Below are positions 1 through 8,430 of a stretch of DNA of 64,000 nt, piece by piece (position 1 is the first letter of the stretch; every line of letters starts with the position of its first letter). The notes beneath the pieces are model-generated. The model did not search any database and was not told where the DNA came from. It was given only the letters and a program-made list of their open reading frames with translations. The translations under genes were made by a program, and so were the position numbers. Source of the stretch: Gordonia alkanivorans NBRC 16433 (GTDB lineage Bacteria > Actinomycetota > Actinomycetes > Mycobacteriales > Mycobacteriaceae). The DNA is taken from positions 1 to 64,000 of the forward strand of contig NZ_BACI01000110.1 of assembly GCF_000225505.1 (NCBI RefSeq), written 5' to 3'.

Positions 1-1070
1 TCGATCCCGGTGGGGCGCGCATCGAGTGCCGCGGCCACTGCGTCGAGCTCCCCGTCGAACAGGTCCGCGTAGGTGTGGGCGGTCACCGTGATCGACGCAT
101 GCCCCATCGCCACCTGCAGCAGCCGCAGATCCGCGCCGGCGGCGCGGGCCAGACTCGCATAGGTGTGACGCAGATCGTGCACCCGCAGCGTCGGATAGCC
201 CAGCGCGGTGACCTGCTCCCGCCACCGCACCGCGCGCACCCAGTTCTCCCGGCTCAGCCGCGCCCCTTTGGGTGAGGTGACCGCGGGCGCGGTGCGGGCC
301 CGGCCCTCGACGCGGGCCGCCAGCACCGCGACCAGCGACCGGGGGAGCGGCACCGTGCGAATCCCGGCCCGGCTCTTGGGTTTTCCGGTCATCAGCGTGC
401 CGCCGACCTGGGTCATCGAGCGGCGGACCGAGATCCGCCGGCGCGCCAGGTCCACGTCGGCGACGTTCAGTCCGGTCAGCTCACCCCAGCGCAGCCCCGT
501 GTAGGCGAGGATGCGCACGATGTCGCCCTGCGGGCCGCAGCGTCTGGCCAGCTCGTCGACCTCGGCGTGGGTGAGGTAGAGGTGCTCGGCCAGATCCAGC
601 GGCGGGAACACCGTGCGCTCGGCCGGGTTCTTCAGCAGCAGACCGTCGGCGACGGCGTGGGCCAGGATCATCCGCAGCAGCGAGTGCCGCCAGCGTTTGG
701 TCCGCGGCGAGCAGTCCATCGCGTTCACCCACGTCTGGATGGACTCGCGGTCGACCTTGGTCACCGGCCACGCCCCGAACTCCGGTTGCACGTGCAGCCG
801 CCAGTTGTCCTCGAAGCCGCGCCGGGATTTGGGCGTCACATCCTGGCGGGTGGCCAGCCACGACGCATAGACCGACGCGACGGTGACCGCGTCGCCGCGC
901 CGCGGGTCGAACACCACGCCCCGGGTGCGCGCGGTGATCGCCTCGGCCTCGAAGGCCCGGGCCTCGCGCAGCGTGCCGAACACCTTGCTGCGGCTGCGCC
1001 CGTCGGGCAGCCGCCAGGTCACCCGCCAGCGCGGTGCGCCCGCGGCCGTCCGGTACTTGGTGACGCTCAT
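1..1070 (-). CDS. Tyrosine recombinase / phage-type integrase (partial, C-terminus off the left edge)
   Basis: Site-specific recombinase that cuts and rejoins DNA through a 3'-phosphotyrosine link. The 356 visible codons start at the ATG ending at 1070 (MSVTKYRTAAG) and run off the window. An N-terminal AP2-like DNA-binding part (about 1-60, with WRVTWRLPDG) precedes a SAM-like core-binding domain (about 62-150) and the catalytic domain (about 165-356). The catalytic set is visible: Arg194 in TGLRWGEL, a Lys near 230-232 in TGKPKS, His298 and Arg301 in HDLRHTYAS, His324 in GHASITVT and Tyr334 in HTYADLF. Few residues can be missing. It reads leftward and probably marks the end of a prophage or integrative element lying to the left; no tRNA or att repeat is visible here. 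The catalytic assignment is firm; the kind of element is inference. Confidence 0.93.
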   Translation of the reverse strand, partial: MSVTKYRTAAGAPRWRVTWRLPDGRSRSKVFGTLREARAFEAEAITARTRGVVFDPRRGDAVTVASVYASWLATRQDVTPKSRRGFEDNWRLHVQPEFGAWPVTKVDRESIQTWVNAMDCSPRTKRWRHSLLRMILAHAVADGLLLKNPAERTVFPPLDLAEHLYLTHAEVDELARRCGPQGDIVRILAYTGLRWGELTGLNVADVDLARRRISVRRSMTQVGGTLMTGKPKSRAGIRTVPLPRSLVAVLAARVEGRARTAPAVTSPKGARLSRENWVRAVRWREQVTALGYPTLRVHDLRHTYASLARAAGADLRLLQVAMGHASITVTAHTYADLFDGELDAVAAALDARPTGI

Positions 1071-1595
1071 CGGGGCCGGCTGGGGGTCAGGTCTGCGGGG
1101 ATGGGGATCCCTCCTTACCCGTCGTGGGTGGGCGGTCTGTCCACACTGAGACGCATGCGGAGGGCGCGCGGTTCCCGCCGGGGGAGTCCCCCGGAGAACT
1201 GCGGTGCGTGCTGTGGTTGCCGACCACCCGCGCCGCCGTGCGCGGTCGGCGGACGAGATCGGCACGCCCACAGCGGATTCGCGGCCGTCGCCGGTGACGC
1301 CCGAGTCGATCCGGTCGGCCGAATCGTCGGGTCGGGCACGTGGTATCGGACGACGAGGCGCTTCCTGACTCGGTCGTGACTGCCTCTGGGGACACCGGTG
1401 TCGGTGTCCGGGGCATCGGCAGCCCGGCCGGCGGGCGCGACCCCGACCCGGACCTGTTCGAGGCCTGAGAGATCGACGACCCGCACCACGACGAGCCCCC
1501 GAGAGAGTCGGCTCATCGCGGTGCGGTGTCGTCTGTTTCGTGCCGCTCGCGGTGATTGCCGCGGTAGAGGGTCGTCGACCCGTAATACTCTCCCC
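1071..1595. other. Intergenic stretch between integrase and chromosomal genes
   Basis: About 525 bases without a convincing gene. The longer open frames here lack ribosome-binding sites and recognisable motifs. A short frame near 1341-1469 (GTG start, about 41 codons, ending in DPDPDLFEA and TGA) has actinobacterial third-position GC and could be the tail of a gene truncated by element insertion, but nothing identifies it. If the integrase marks an element border, the junction probably lies in this stretch. Confidence 0.4.
1583..1588 (+). promoter_or_regulatory. -10 element for a leaderless transcript
   Basis: TAATAC lies seven bases before the ATG at 1596, and no Shine-Dalgarno sequence is present. 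This is the usual spacing for actinobacterial genes whose transcript begins at the start codon. Similar arrangements occur before 3339, 10239, 15621, 18116, 30306 and 58363. Confidence 0.55.
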
Positions 1596-2663
1596 ATGAG
1601 AAATCGCGCCACCTCGGTGATCGTCCGGAGCACCTACGGGACCGCGGCCGTCGAGTGGTTCCTCATCATCGCGATCGCCACGATCCTCATCACCCGGCTG
1701 TACCTGCAACTGACCGGCTACCCCCAGGTCGGTGGCGGCACCCTCCACATCGCCCACGCCCTGTGGGGCGGTGCGCTGATGATGCTGGCGCTCGTCACCG
1801 GCTGGCTGTTCCTGGGAGCCACCGCGCGGGTGACTGCCGTTGTGTTGGGCGGCATCGGTTTCGGTCTGTTCCTCGACGAGGTGGGCAAGTTCGTCACCCG
1901 CGACAACGACTACTTCTACGGGCCGTCCGCCGAGATCATGTACGTGCTCGTCGTGGTGGTGTTGCTGATCAGCCGCATCGTGCGGGACTTCACCCCGCCG
2001 ACCGGCGCCGAAGCGCTCGCCAACGCGGCGTCGATCGCCGCCGACGGCGTGGCGCACGGGCTGCCGGACCGTCGACGACGACAGGCCGAGGACTTCCTCG
2101 TCGCCGCCGGTGATGACGGCTTCGATGCCCGCACCATCGCGAATGTGCGGGCCCTGCTGGAATCGAGCAAGGACACCCCCGACCGGCTGATGATCCTGCG
2201 GGACCGGGCCGTGCGCCTCATCCCGGACTTCCTGCGCAGCCCGCGCTGGGTGCCGATCGTGGGATGGTTCCTCGTGGTGGCCTCGGCCGCCGGTGTCGTC
2301 GTCGGAGCACTCAGCTTCGTGTTCACCAAGGACCGTTTCGACGACCTCGACATCTACATCGAGCTCGCCGACAACCGCATCGCCACCTGGATCCTGTTCC
2401 TGAGCGCGATCGCGACGCTGGCACTGGCGTTGCCCGCCATGCTCGCCCGCCGGCGGGGGACCGCCGGGCTGTGGCCGCTGCGGACACTGCGCATCGCGTC
2501 GCTGGTGTTCCTTCTCAGCAACGCTCTCGTCGACTTCGCGATGGAAGGTTTCGGCGCCCTGCTGAACCTCGCGATCGGGCTGTTCGCGCTGAGCGTGGTC
2601 AGCTACCACCTCGGCCAGGCCGTCACGGCGTCGAACGGCAGACATGATCAACTGAGGGTGTGA
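1596..2663 (+). CDS. Conserved polytopic membrane protein
   Basis: A 355-residue integral membrane protein of unknown function. Hydrophobic segments lie near residues 12-34, 45-70, 75-90 and 105-125, followed by a cytoplasmic-looking stretch (about 130-225, rich in Arg and Asp) and four further segments (about 230-255, 270-295, 308-325, 330-350). No catalytic motif is recognised. The start is the ATG at 1596, because a TAATAC -10 element sits just ahead and the N-terminus reads straight into the first membrane segment. Its stop overlaps the GTG start of the Nudix gene by four bases, so the two are probably translationally coupled. A role beside the Nudix enzyme cannot be deduced. Confidence 0.8.
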   Translation: MRNRATSVIVRSTYGTAAVEWFLIIAIATILITRLYLQLTGYPQVGGGTLHIAHALWGGALMMLALVTGWLFLGATARVTAVVLGGIGFGLFLDEVGKFVTRDNDYFYGPSAEIMYVLVVVVLLISRIVRDFTPPTGAEALANAASIAADGVAHGLPDRRRRQAEDFLVAAGDDGFDARTIANVRALLESSKDTPDRLMILRDRAVRLIPDFLRSPRWVPIVGWFLVVASAAGVVVGALSFVFTKDRFDDLDIYIELADNRIATWILFLSAIATLALALPAMLARRRGTAGLWPLRTLRIASLVFLLSNALVDFAMEGFGALLNLAIGLFALSVVSYHLGQAVTASNGRHDQLRV

Positions 2664-3262
2664 CTCACCTTGAGCGGGCAGTGGCGGCCGAACGCGTCGA
2701 ACGGTTCGAGCACCGGACGGTCGACGTTCCCGGAGCGGCGGCCGCGGCCGTCGTGCTGGCGGTGGCGGAGAAGGACGGACGACAGGGCATCTGGTTGTGC
2801 AAACGACCACCCACCATGCGACGCCACGCGGCGCAATTCGCCCTTCCCGGTGGTCGGCTCGATCCGGGCGAGGACCACATCACCGCGGGGCTGCGGGAGC
2901 TCGACGAAGAGCTCGGTGTGCAACTGTCTCCCCGTTCGGTGCTGGGGACGCTCGACGACTATCCGACCCGGTCGGGCTTCGTGATCACCCCGATCGTCTG
3001 CTGGGCGGAGGACTTTCAGGAACCGACCCCGAATCCGGCCGAGGTGTCGCAGCTGTTCTTCGTGACCTTCGAGGAGCTGGCGGTGGCGCCGCGGTTCCTG
3101 ACGATCCCGCAGTCGGAACGTCCGGTGATCCAGCTGCCCATCGTCGACTCGCTGGTGCATGCGCCGACAGCGGCGGTGATCTACCAGTTCGCCGAGGTCG
3201 TACTGCGGGATCGCCACACCCGGGTCGACGAGTTCGAGCAGCCCGTCTTCGCCTGGAAATAG
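2660..3262 (+). CDS. Nudix hydrolase, CoA pyrophosphatase-like
   Basis: A 200-residue Nudix enzyme hydrolysing a nucleoside diphosphate linked to another moiety. The Nudix box is complete at residues 65-87: Gly65, five residues, Glu71, seven residues, then RELDEELGV with Arg79, Glu80, Glu83, Glu84 and Gly86; the glutamates bind Mg2+. Just before it, [19 protein letters not shown] resembles the signature of CoA-diphosphatase Nudix proteins (NudL/NUDT7 type), which makes CoA or acyl-CoA the best substrate guess. The GTG start at 2660 overlaps the preceding stop by four bases. The family assignment is firm; the substrate is inferred from the signature. Confidence 0.88.
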   Translation: MTHLERAVAAERVERFEHRTVDVPGAAAAAVVLAVAEKDGRQGIWLCKRPPTMRRHAAQFALPGGRLDPGEDHITAGLRELDEELGVQLSPRSVLGTLDDYPTRSGFVITPIVCWAEDFQEPTPNPAEVSQLFFVTFEELAVAPRFLTIPQSERPVIQLPIVDSLVHAPTAAVIYQFAEVVLRDRHTRVDEFEQPVFAWK

Positions 3263-3325
3263 GCACGATTCGGGTCGTTTGACCGACCTGTACGATCGTC
3301 CCATCTAAACTTCGATGTTCTCAGA

Positions 3326-3331
3326 TATGCT
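3326..3331 (+). promoter_or_regulatory. -10 element ahead of a short leader frame
   Basis: TATGCT lies seven bases before the ATG at 3339, inside an AT-richer patch (about 3290-3365) that stands out from its surroundings. It probably drives the short frame at 3339 and the small membrane-protein gene after it. Confidence 0.45.
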
Positions 3332-3338
3332 CTGCGAC

Positions 3339-3401
3339 ATGGATTTCCATCGAACAAATGACACTGATTTGTCTGGCAGGTCACTCGCCGGTTGGGCATG
3401 A
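3339..3401 (+). CDS. Possible 20-residue leader peptide
   Basis: A 20-codon frame, MDFHRTNDTDLSGRSLAGWA, starts seven bases after a TATGCT -10 element. Its TGA overlaps the ATG of the next gene (ATGA at 3398-3401), the layout of translational coupling. It could be a leader peptide that lets ribosomes reach a downstream gene lacking a Shine-Dalgarno sequence, or it may be chance. No regulatory codon run is obvious. Confidence 0.35.
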   Translation: MDFHRTNDTDLSGRSLAGWA

Positions 3402-3658
3402 TTACCGGTGTGAACAATGCCAATTCGTCGGAGTCGGCGGCGGATTCGTCGGCCGGAGGTCGCTCACCTCATCGGGCTGCGGCCCCGGCGTCGACGCCGC
3501 GGCAGCCGGCGATCGAACCGGCTGCGATCGTGTACCGCTACGAGTACAACGATCCTTACGCGCCGATGTCCACGCGCAAGCAGGTGTTGCTGGGCTGCGC
3601 GATCTCGCTCGTCGTGATCGCCTTCGTGGTGGCCGCGCTCATCATCGGGCGAGGCTGA
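3398..3658 (+). CDS. Small single-span membrane protein
   Basis: An 86-residue protein of unknown function. The first ~45 residues are polar and rich in Ser, Ala and Pro. A YRYEYNDPYAPMSTRKQ segment leads into one C-terminal membrane helix (about 62-82, VLLGCAISLVVIAFVVAALII). The positive residues before the helix favour a cytoplasmic N-terminus. The start could be the ATG at 3398, which overlaps the short leader frame by four bases, or the GTG at 3410. It stands alone between the Nudix and YceI genes. Confidence 0.6.
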   Translation: MITGVNNANSSESAADSSAGGRSPHRAAAPASTPRQPAIEPAAIVYRYEYNDPYAPMSTRKQVLLGCAISLVVIAFVVAALIIGRG

Positions 3659-3861
3659 CCGAAAGGCCGGTCCCGGTGAACTCCACAGGTCGGTGGGGTG
3701 GGGTCCTCCACTGAGGGCCCATCGGGGTCTGTGGTGCGGATCACACGGGAAAGTCTGTTCCGGGGAATGAATCCGGACCGCGGTCCGTTTACAGTATCGA
3801 TGGGTCGCGAAGACCCACGAGAATCCGAGACCACCTCGACCTCGTCTGGAAGGACGCAATC

Positions 3862-4413
3862 ATGACCGCAGCCACCACCGTCAAGGCACCGATCCCCGCC
3901 GGCACCTGGACCATCGACACCGTTCACTCGGCCGTCGGCTTCTCCGTCAAGCACCTCATGGTCAGCAAGGTGCGCGGCACCTTCGACAACTTCTCCGGCA
4001 CCATCACAGTCACCGAGGACGGCACCCCCGCCGTGCAGGCCGAGATCGACGTGACCTCCATCAACACCAAGAACGAGCAGCGCGACGGCCACATCAAGTC
4101 GGCCGACTTCTTCGACGCCGAGCAGTTCCCCAAGGCCACCTTCGTCTCCACCGGCGTCCGCCAGAACGGTGACGACTACGTCCTCGACGGCGACTTCACC
4201 CTCAAGGGCGTCACCAAGCCGGTCAGCCTCGAGCTCGAGTACAACGGCACCAGCCCGGGCATGGGCCAGGGCGCGGTCGCCGGATTCGACGCGAAGACCG
4301 TCATCAACCGCAAGGACTTCGGCATCGACATCGAGATGCCGCTCGAGGGTGGCGGCGTCGTCGTCGGCGACAAGATCACCATCACGCTCGAGATCGAGGC
4401 TCTGCAGGCCTGA
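3862..4413 (+). CDS. YceI family protein (lipocalin-like, polyisoprenoid-binding fold)
   Basis: A 183-residue YceI-domain protein. Family members form an extended lipocalin-like barrel that binds long isoprenoid or other amphiphilic lipids. Hallmarks are WTIDTVHSAVGFSVKHLMVSK near residues 14-34, the DVTSINTKNEQRDGHIKSADFF stretch near 71-92, and the terminal DKITITLEIEALQA. There is no signal peptide, so this member is probably cytoplasmic, as are many actinobacterial ones. A ribosome-binding site (GGAAGGAC) precedes the ATG, and a TACAGT -10 candidate lies near 3791. The gene is monocistronic, ending at paired hairpins. Confidence 0.92.
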   Translation: MTAATTVKAPIPAGTWTIDTVHSAVGFSVKHLMVSKVRGTFDNFSGTITVTEDGTPAVQAEIDVTSINTKNEQRDGHIKSADFFDAEQFPKATFVSTGVRQNGDDYVLDGDFTLKGVTKPVSLELEYNGTSPGMGQGAVAGFDAKTVINRKDFGIDIEMPLEGGGVVVGDKITITLEIEALQA

Positions 4414-4432
4414 TCTCCCGCATACCCTCCGA

Positions 4433-4504
4433 CCGGACTCGACACCCCAGAGTCCGGACGGTTCACCGACCGGCACCTGCGCATCCCCCGCGTGGGTGCC
4501 GGTC
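4433..4504. terminator. Two hairpins between convergent genes
   Basis: CCGGACTC at 4433-4440 pairs with GAGTCCGG at 4450-4457, and GACCGGCACC at 4468-4477 pairs with GGTGCCGGTC at 4495-4504. They lie between the ends of the YceI gene (+) and the lipoprotein gene (-) and could stop transcription from both sides. No U-tract follows, which is common in GC-rich actinomycetes. Confidence 0.55.
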
Positions 4505-4516
4505 TGGTGTGCGCTC

Positions 4517-6358
4517 CTAGACGTAGCGCTGGCCGTTCCAGCGAAGGATCTTGGTGGTGACAGTGCCGCCGGCGCAGTCCGGTTCGCAGTTGTTGTCGAA
4601 GGTCTTTATCGCATAGCGGCCGTCGCTACCAGGACCCACGACCTCGGCGAAGTAGTAGGCGTGCGTTGTGCTCTGGTACGCCAACCCGCCCTTCTCCCAA
4701 CCGATGTCTGCATACCCGGTGGCAGTGGGGACAAGCGTGATCACGCCGTCGTACCGGCCCGGGTTGTACGTGATGAAAACGTTCTCGGTCGTATCCGTGG
4801 CGGGGTCGGCGAAGTCGAGTGCGTTGCCGTACACCGAAACGGTCTGCACGAGAAGCCGTTTGCCCTTGGAGTCCACCGCGACGATGCACCCCTCTCCGGC
4901 AAGACTGTTCTCCCCGCGCCGCAACCCGATGGTGACCGTGCCCAGCGAAGGGTGATCGACTGTGCGACGATCGTCGATGCGGCCGCACGCGGCGTTCAGC
5001 GAATACTCCGGATCGATCTTCTTGAACAGGCTGATCTCCCATGCCCCGGCACCGAGGTTGACGCTCGCTACCGCATCGGCGACGACGAGTCCGGTGGTCA
5101 CCGTGTTGAGCAGCGGCAGGTAGCGAGCGTAGGTTCGGCCCACCTTCTCGGCGATCTTGCGGTTCTGCATTTGTTCGAACGCCTGCTCCGACAGATGTCC
5201 GGCGATCTCCCCGACCACATCGGGCGCCTTCTGCGCCAAGCACATGCCGACCGCTGTCATGCTGGTCGCCGCGGCCCTGACCTGCGAGTCCGACATTCCG
5301 GCGAGGCCCGAGTCCACCGCTTGGCCGAAACAGGCGGCCATGAAGCCGAGTTCCATCGCGCTCAGGGTCAACGGGTCGTCGACCAGGTCTCCGAGCTGAG
5401 TCCAGAGGACGCCGTAGAGGACCGTGGACACGGTCGCGGTTGCGGTGATCTTCGATATCACAGGTAGTGAACTCGCGGTGAAACCGATGTCGACGCCGCC
5501 GCCGGGTGGCAGAACCCACGTCCTGGACCGAACGCTCGTCGGAACTCCCAGCATCGAGATGGTGGCGCTCTCGATCTCCGCAGCCACATTCGTCGGCTGA
5601 CCGGAGAACACATCGAGGTGCGCCCACCGCGGAGTCACCGGAGCGGTGACGATCATGGCGATCCCGCGGTTGTTACGGATCTTCACCACCGCGATGTTCT
5701 TGTCCGCAGGATCAGCGCCTGTGCAGACGCGCATCGGCGCTTCCTTGCTGTCGAGGAACACCGCTTCGTCCAACCATCCGGGTCGTGGCTGCGTCGGGCA
5801 TTGTGGTGCGCCGCCCCGCAATCCCAGCGTCGACGTCACGAAATGATTGGCCTCCACCGCCAACCACTCCCAGGTGCTCAGATGCGGCACCTGGGCGGTG
5901 GCGACCCGGCGGTCGCCATCGATCGCAGCAGCGATCGGGGTGGCGGGAGCTGCCGAACCCGGCGCATCGGCCTCCTTCCCGACGAGATACAGGTCGGTGC
6001 CCTCCGGCAGCGGTTCGTCCAACTCGTACCGGAAGGTCAGCGGGGCCACCGGCTGCCCCGACGACAGCGTCAGATCCGCGCCCGCGACGGGGGTCACCGA
6101 CTTGCCGGCAGCAGTCGACTGTTCGGCCGGCCGGACGGTGAACGACGAACCCGGCGTTGCTGCGCCCGGGGGGATCGAGATGGCCCAGTTGTCGGAGACC
6201 GCGACCTCGGTCGTGGTGTCGGGCGCGACATCGACGGTCTGTTCCGTCACCGGCCCGGACTCGAGACGTGGTGAGGTGTCGTCGTCGGGCGATGAGAACA
6301 GCGAACACGCCGACACCGACAAGGCGACTGCGATGAGGACGACGGCGAACCGACGCAT
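4517..6358 (-). CDS. Large secreted lipoprotein with a ZU5-like N-terminal region
   Basis: A 613-residue exported protein. The N-terminus is a lipoprotein signal, MRRFAVVLIAVALSVSAC, with Cys18 as the predicted lipidation site, followed by an Asp/Ser-rich linker. Residues about 45-170 (with ISIPPGAATPGSSF and PLTFRYELDEPLPEGTDLYLV) resemble ZU5/GAIN-like beta modules in which a charged protein is preceded by an IPPGA element; this is a weak pattern match. The remainder has no recognised domain; it includes an Ala-rich helical part (about 350-450) and a C-terminal beta-rich part ending in TTKILRWNGQRYV. It sits alone, divergent from the adenylate cyclase gene. A surface or cell-envelope role is likely; the function is unknown. 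Confidence 0.78.
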   Translation of the reverse strand: MRRFAVVLIAVALSVSACSLFSSPDDDTSPRLESGPVTEQTVDVAPDTTTEVAVSDNWAISIPPGAATPGSSFTVRPAEQSTAAGKSVTPVAGADLTLSSGQPVAPLTFRYELDEPLPEGTDLYLVGKEADAPGSAAPATPIAAAIDGDRRVATAQVPHLSTWEWLAVEANHFVTSTLGLRGGAPQCPTQPRPGWLDEAVFLDSKEAPMRVCTGADPADKNIAVVKIRNNRGIAMIVTAPVTPRWAHLDVFSGQPTNVAAEIESATISMLGVPTSVRSRTWVLPPGGGVDIGFTASSLPVISKITATATVSTVLYGVLWTQLGDLVDDPLTLSAMELGFMAACFGQAVDSGLAGMSDSQVRAAATSMTAVGMCLAQKAPDVVGEIAGHLSEQAFEQMQNRKIAEKVGRTYARYLPLLNTVTTGLVVADAVASVNLGAGAWEISLFKKIDPEYSLNAACGRIDDRRTVDHPSLGTVTIGLRRGENSLAGEGCIVAVDSKGKRLLVQTVSVYGNALDFADPATDTTENVFITYNPGRYDGVITLVPTATGYADIGWEKGGLAYQSTTHAYYFAEVVGPGSDGRYAIKTFDNNCEPDCAGGTVTTKILRWNGQRYV

Positions 6359-6591
6359 GTGGGCGCTCCTTCCGATCCGGACGAGCTATTGAAACATCGG
6401 CCCAGCTCAGAGGCGGTGTGGAAACGGAGTTGTGGGGCGGAATTCGCTCGATCGGACCACGCGCCGGTCGTGTTCTTCCGACGCCGCTCCTGATGCAGAG
6501 AGCGGTGCCGCCGGTACAGGGACTTTCGACGTGTCCTCGGTAACAACCGGTTCGGTAGTCTGCGGGTATCGCCTTCAGGCAGGAGAGGCCC

Positions 6592-8307
6592 ATGGGACGC
6601 AGGCGTCGCACCCGCCGTGTCGTGCCGTGGATGCGATTGAGACGCCGCACCGCCGGGATGCTGTGGGGCCTGCCCACGGTGCCGAGCCCGAGGGCGTGGG
6701 CGCGAGTCGGCCCGGACATGCGGAACCGGATCGCCCGCCACGCGACCGTCACGGCGATGACCGCTGTCGTCGCCAGCAACGCGCTGGTCGGTGTCGAGAC
6801 CTTCCTGCTCGTGCAGCTCGCGTTCAACGGCGGCCAGCTCACCTTCGCCGAGACCCTCGGCGCCCCCAACTTCCCGGCCGTCGTCGGCGCGATCGTCACC
6901 GGCATCCTGGTGAATCTGCTACTCGGCCTGCTCGTCTTCCGGCCCCAGCTGGACTGGTTCGTCAGCTGCCGACCCGCCGACCATGCCCGACGACGTGCCG
7001 TGCAACGCCTGCCCGCCTTCGAGCTCCTCGTCACCGTGGGCGCCTGGTGCAGCGCGGCGTTGTTCTACGTCTTCGTCGCCGACGACCTGAGCGTCGCGAC
7101 CGTCGCCGGTGTCGCGGTGGCGTTCACGCTGGCCGGTCTGTCGAGCGCGTGTCTGACCTATCTGTTCGTCGAACGCGCCGCCCGCCCGCTGGCGATCGTG
7201 GTCCTCGAGGACTTCCCGGCCAACCACGTGATGAACGGCGTCCGCATCCGCCTGCTCGCGGTGTGGGCGGTGAGTTCGGCGGTGCCGATGATCGGCTTGC
7301 TGACCGTGAACGCCGGTCGTTTCACCGGGATGCTGCCCGACGTCTACGGCGCGGTCGACTGGACCACCGTGATCCTCACCGTCGTCGGACTCGCCGCCGG
7401 CGCACGCGTGATCGTCCTGGTCGGGCAGGCCATCACCGATCCGCTGACCGAGATGCGTCGTGCCGTCCACCGCGTCGACCACGGCGACTTCAACGCCCGC
7501 GTCCCCGTCTATGACTCGTCGGAACTCGGTGTGCTGCAACACGGTTTCAACGTGATGGTGCAAGGACTCGCCGAACGTGACCGCATGCGCGAGATCTTCG
7601 CCCGGCACGTCGGCGACACCGTCGCCGACCTCGCCCTCTCCGACGGCGTCGGCATGCACGGCACCAACACCGAGGTGGGTGTGCTGTTCGTCGACATCGT
7701 CGGCTCCACGCGACTGTCCCAGGACCGGAGTCCCGACGACGTCGCCGAACTCCTCAACGCGTTCTTCAGCATCGTCTTCGACGTCGTCGACCAGCATTCC
7801 GGCTTCGTCAACAAGTTCGAGGGCGACGCCGCGCTGGCCGTCTTCGGGGCGCCCGTCGAACTCGACGACCCGGCCGGACACGCGCTCGCCGCCGCCCGCG
7901 ACCTCGCCGACCGGCTCGCCAAGAGCCTCGACATCCGGTGGGGGATCGGCGTCTCCTTCGGTGAGGTCTTCGCCGGCAACATCGGCGCCGAACGGCGCTA
8001 TGAGTACACCGTCATCGGCGATCCGGTCAACGAATGCGCCCGACTGTCCGACATGGCCAAGACCGGTCGCGTCCCCGCCCTCGCCAGCGGCGCCGCGATC
8101 GACTCCGCCGGCGCCGAGGCCGACGAATGGGAACTCCTCGGCAGCCGCATCATGCGCGGCCGGTCGGCCCCGACCGAGTTCTACGCCCCGTCCGACCTCG
8201 TCGAACGGCTCGGGTCGTCGCGCAACCTGATCGCCGAACTGCTACGCCCGGCCCGACGCATCGTCGGCGCCGGTCCGCTGCGGCTCACGACGTTCTTCGG
8301 CGGCTGA
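6592..8307 (+). CDS. Membrane-bound class III adenylate cyclase with HAMP domain
   Basis: A 571-residue enzyme converting ATP to cAMP, of the Rv1318c/Rv3645 architecture. After a basic N-terminus there are about six membrane segments (roughly residues 48-285), a HAMP domain (about 285-340, with ITDPLTEMRRAVHRVDHGDF) and a cyclase domain (about 360-540). Asp368 in FVDIVGS and a second Asp near 412 in KFEGDAALAVFG are the metal ligands; the Lys of KFEGD and the Asp of YTVIGDPVN fit adenine recognition, and Asn/Arg of NECARLSD fit the transition-state pair. All key residues are present, so it should be active. AGGAGAGG precedes the ATG. Its cAMP could act on CRP-type sites such as the one upstream of rpfA at 43559. 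Confidence 0.92.
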   Translation: MGRRRRTRRVVPWMRLRRRTAGMLWGLPTVPSPRAWARVGPDMRNRIARHATVTAMTAVVASNALVGVETFLLVQLAFNGGQLTFAETLGAPNFPAVVGAIVTGILVNLLLGLLVFRPQLDWFVSCRPADHARRRAVQRLPAFELLVTVGAWCSAALFYVFVADDLSVATVAGVAVAFTLAGLSSACLTYLFVERAARPLAIVVLEDFPANHVMNGVRIRLLAVWAVSSAVPMIGLLTVNAGRFTGMLPDVYGAVDWTTVILTVVGLAAGARVIVLVGQAITDPLTEMRRAVHRVDHGDFNARVPVYDSSELGVLQHGFNVMVQGLAERDRMREIFARHVGDTVADLALSDGVGMHGTNTEVGVLFVDIVGSTRLSQDRSPDDVAELLNAFFSIVFDVVDQHSGFVNKFEGDAALAVFGAPVELDDPAGHALAAARDLADRLAKSLDIRWGIGVSFGEVFAGNIGAERRYEYTVIGDPVNECARLSDMAKTGRVPALASGAAIDSAGAEADEWELLGSRIMRGRSAPTEFYAPSDLVERLGSSRNLIAELLRPARRIVGAGPLRLTTFFGG

Positions 8308-8430
8308 GGACCGCGCCACCGAAGTCGGCTGCCCGAGACGAATCGTTGACGCCGTCCGGGGTCGTCAATAGCGTGGGCCGCAGGGTCGCGGCGAGGACGC
8401 CGGACCGACACACCATCCCTGGGGGCTGCG

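Noticed and set aside
3556..4476. 306-codon minus-strand open frame
   Set aside because: Antisense to YceI, which has a ribosome-binding site and family motifs.
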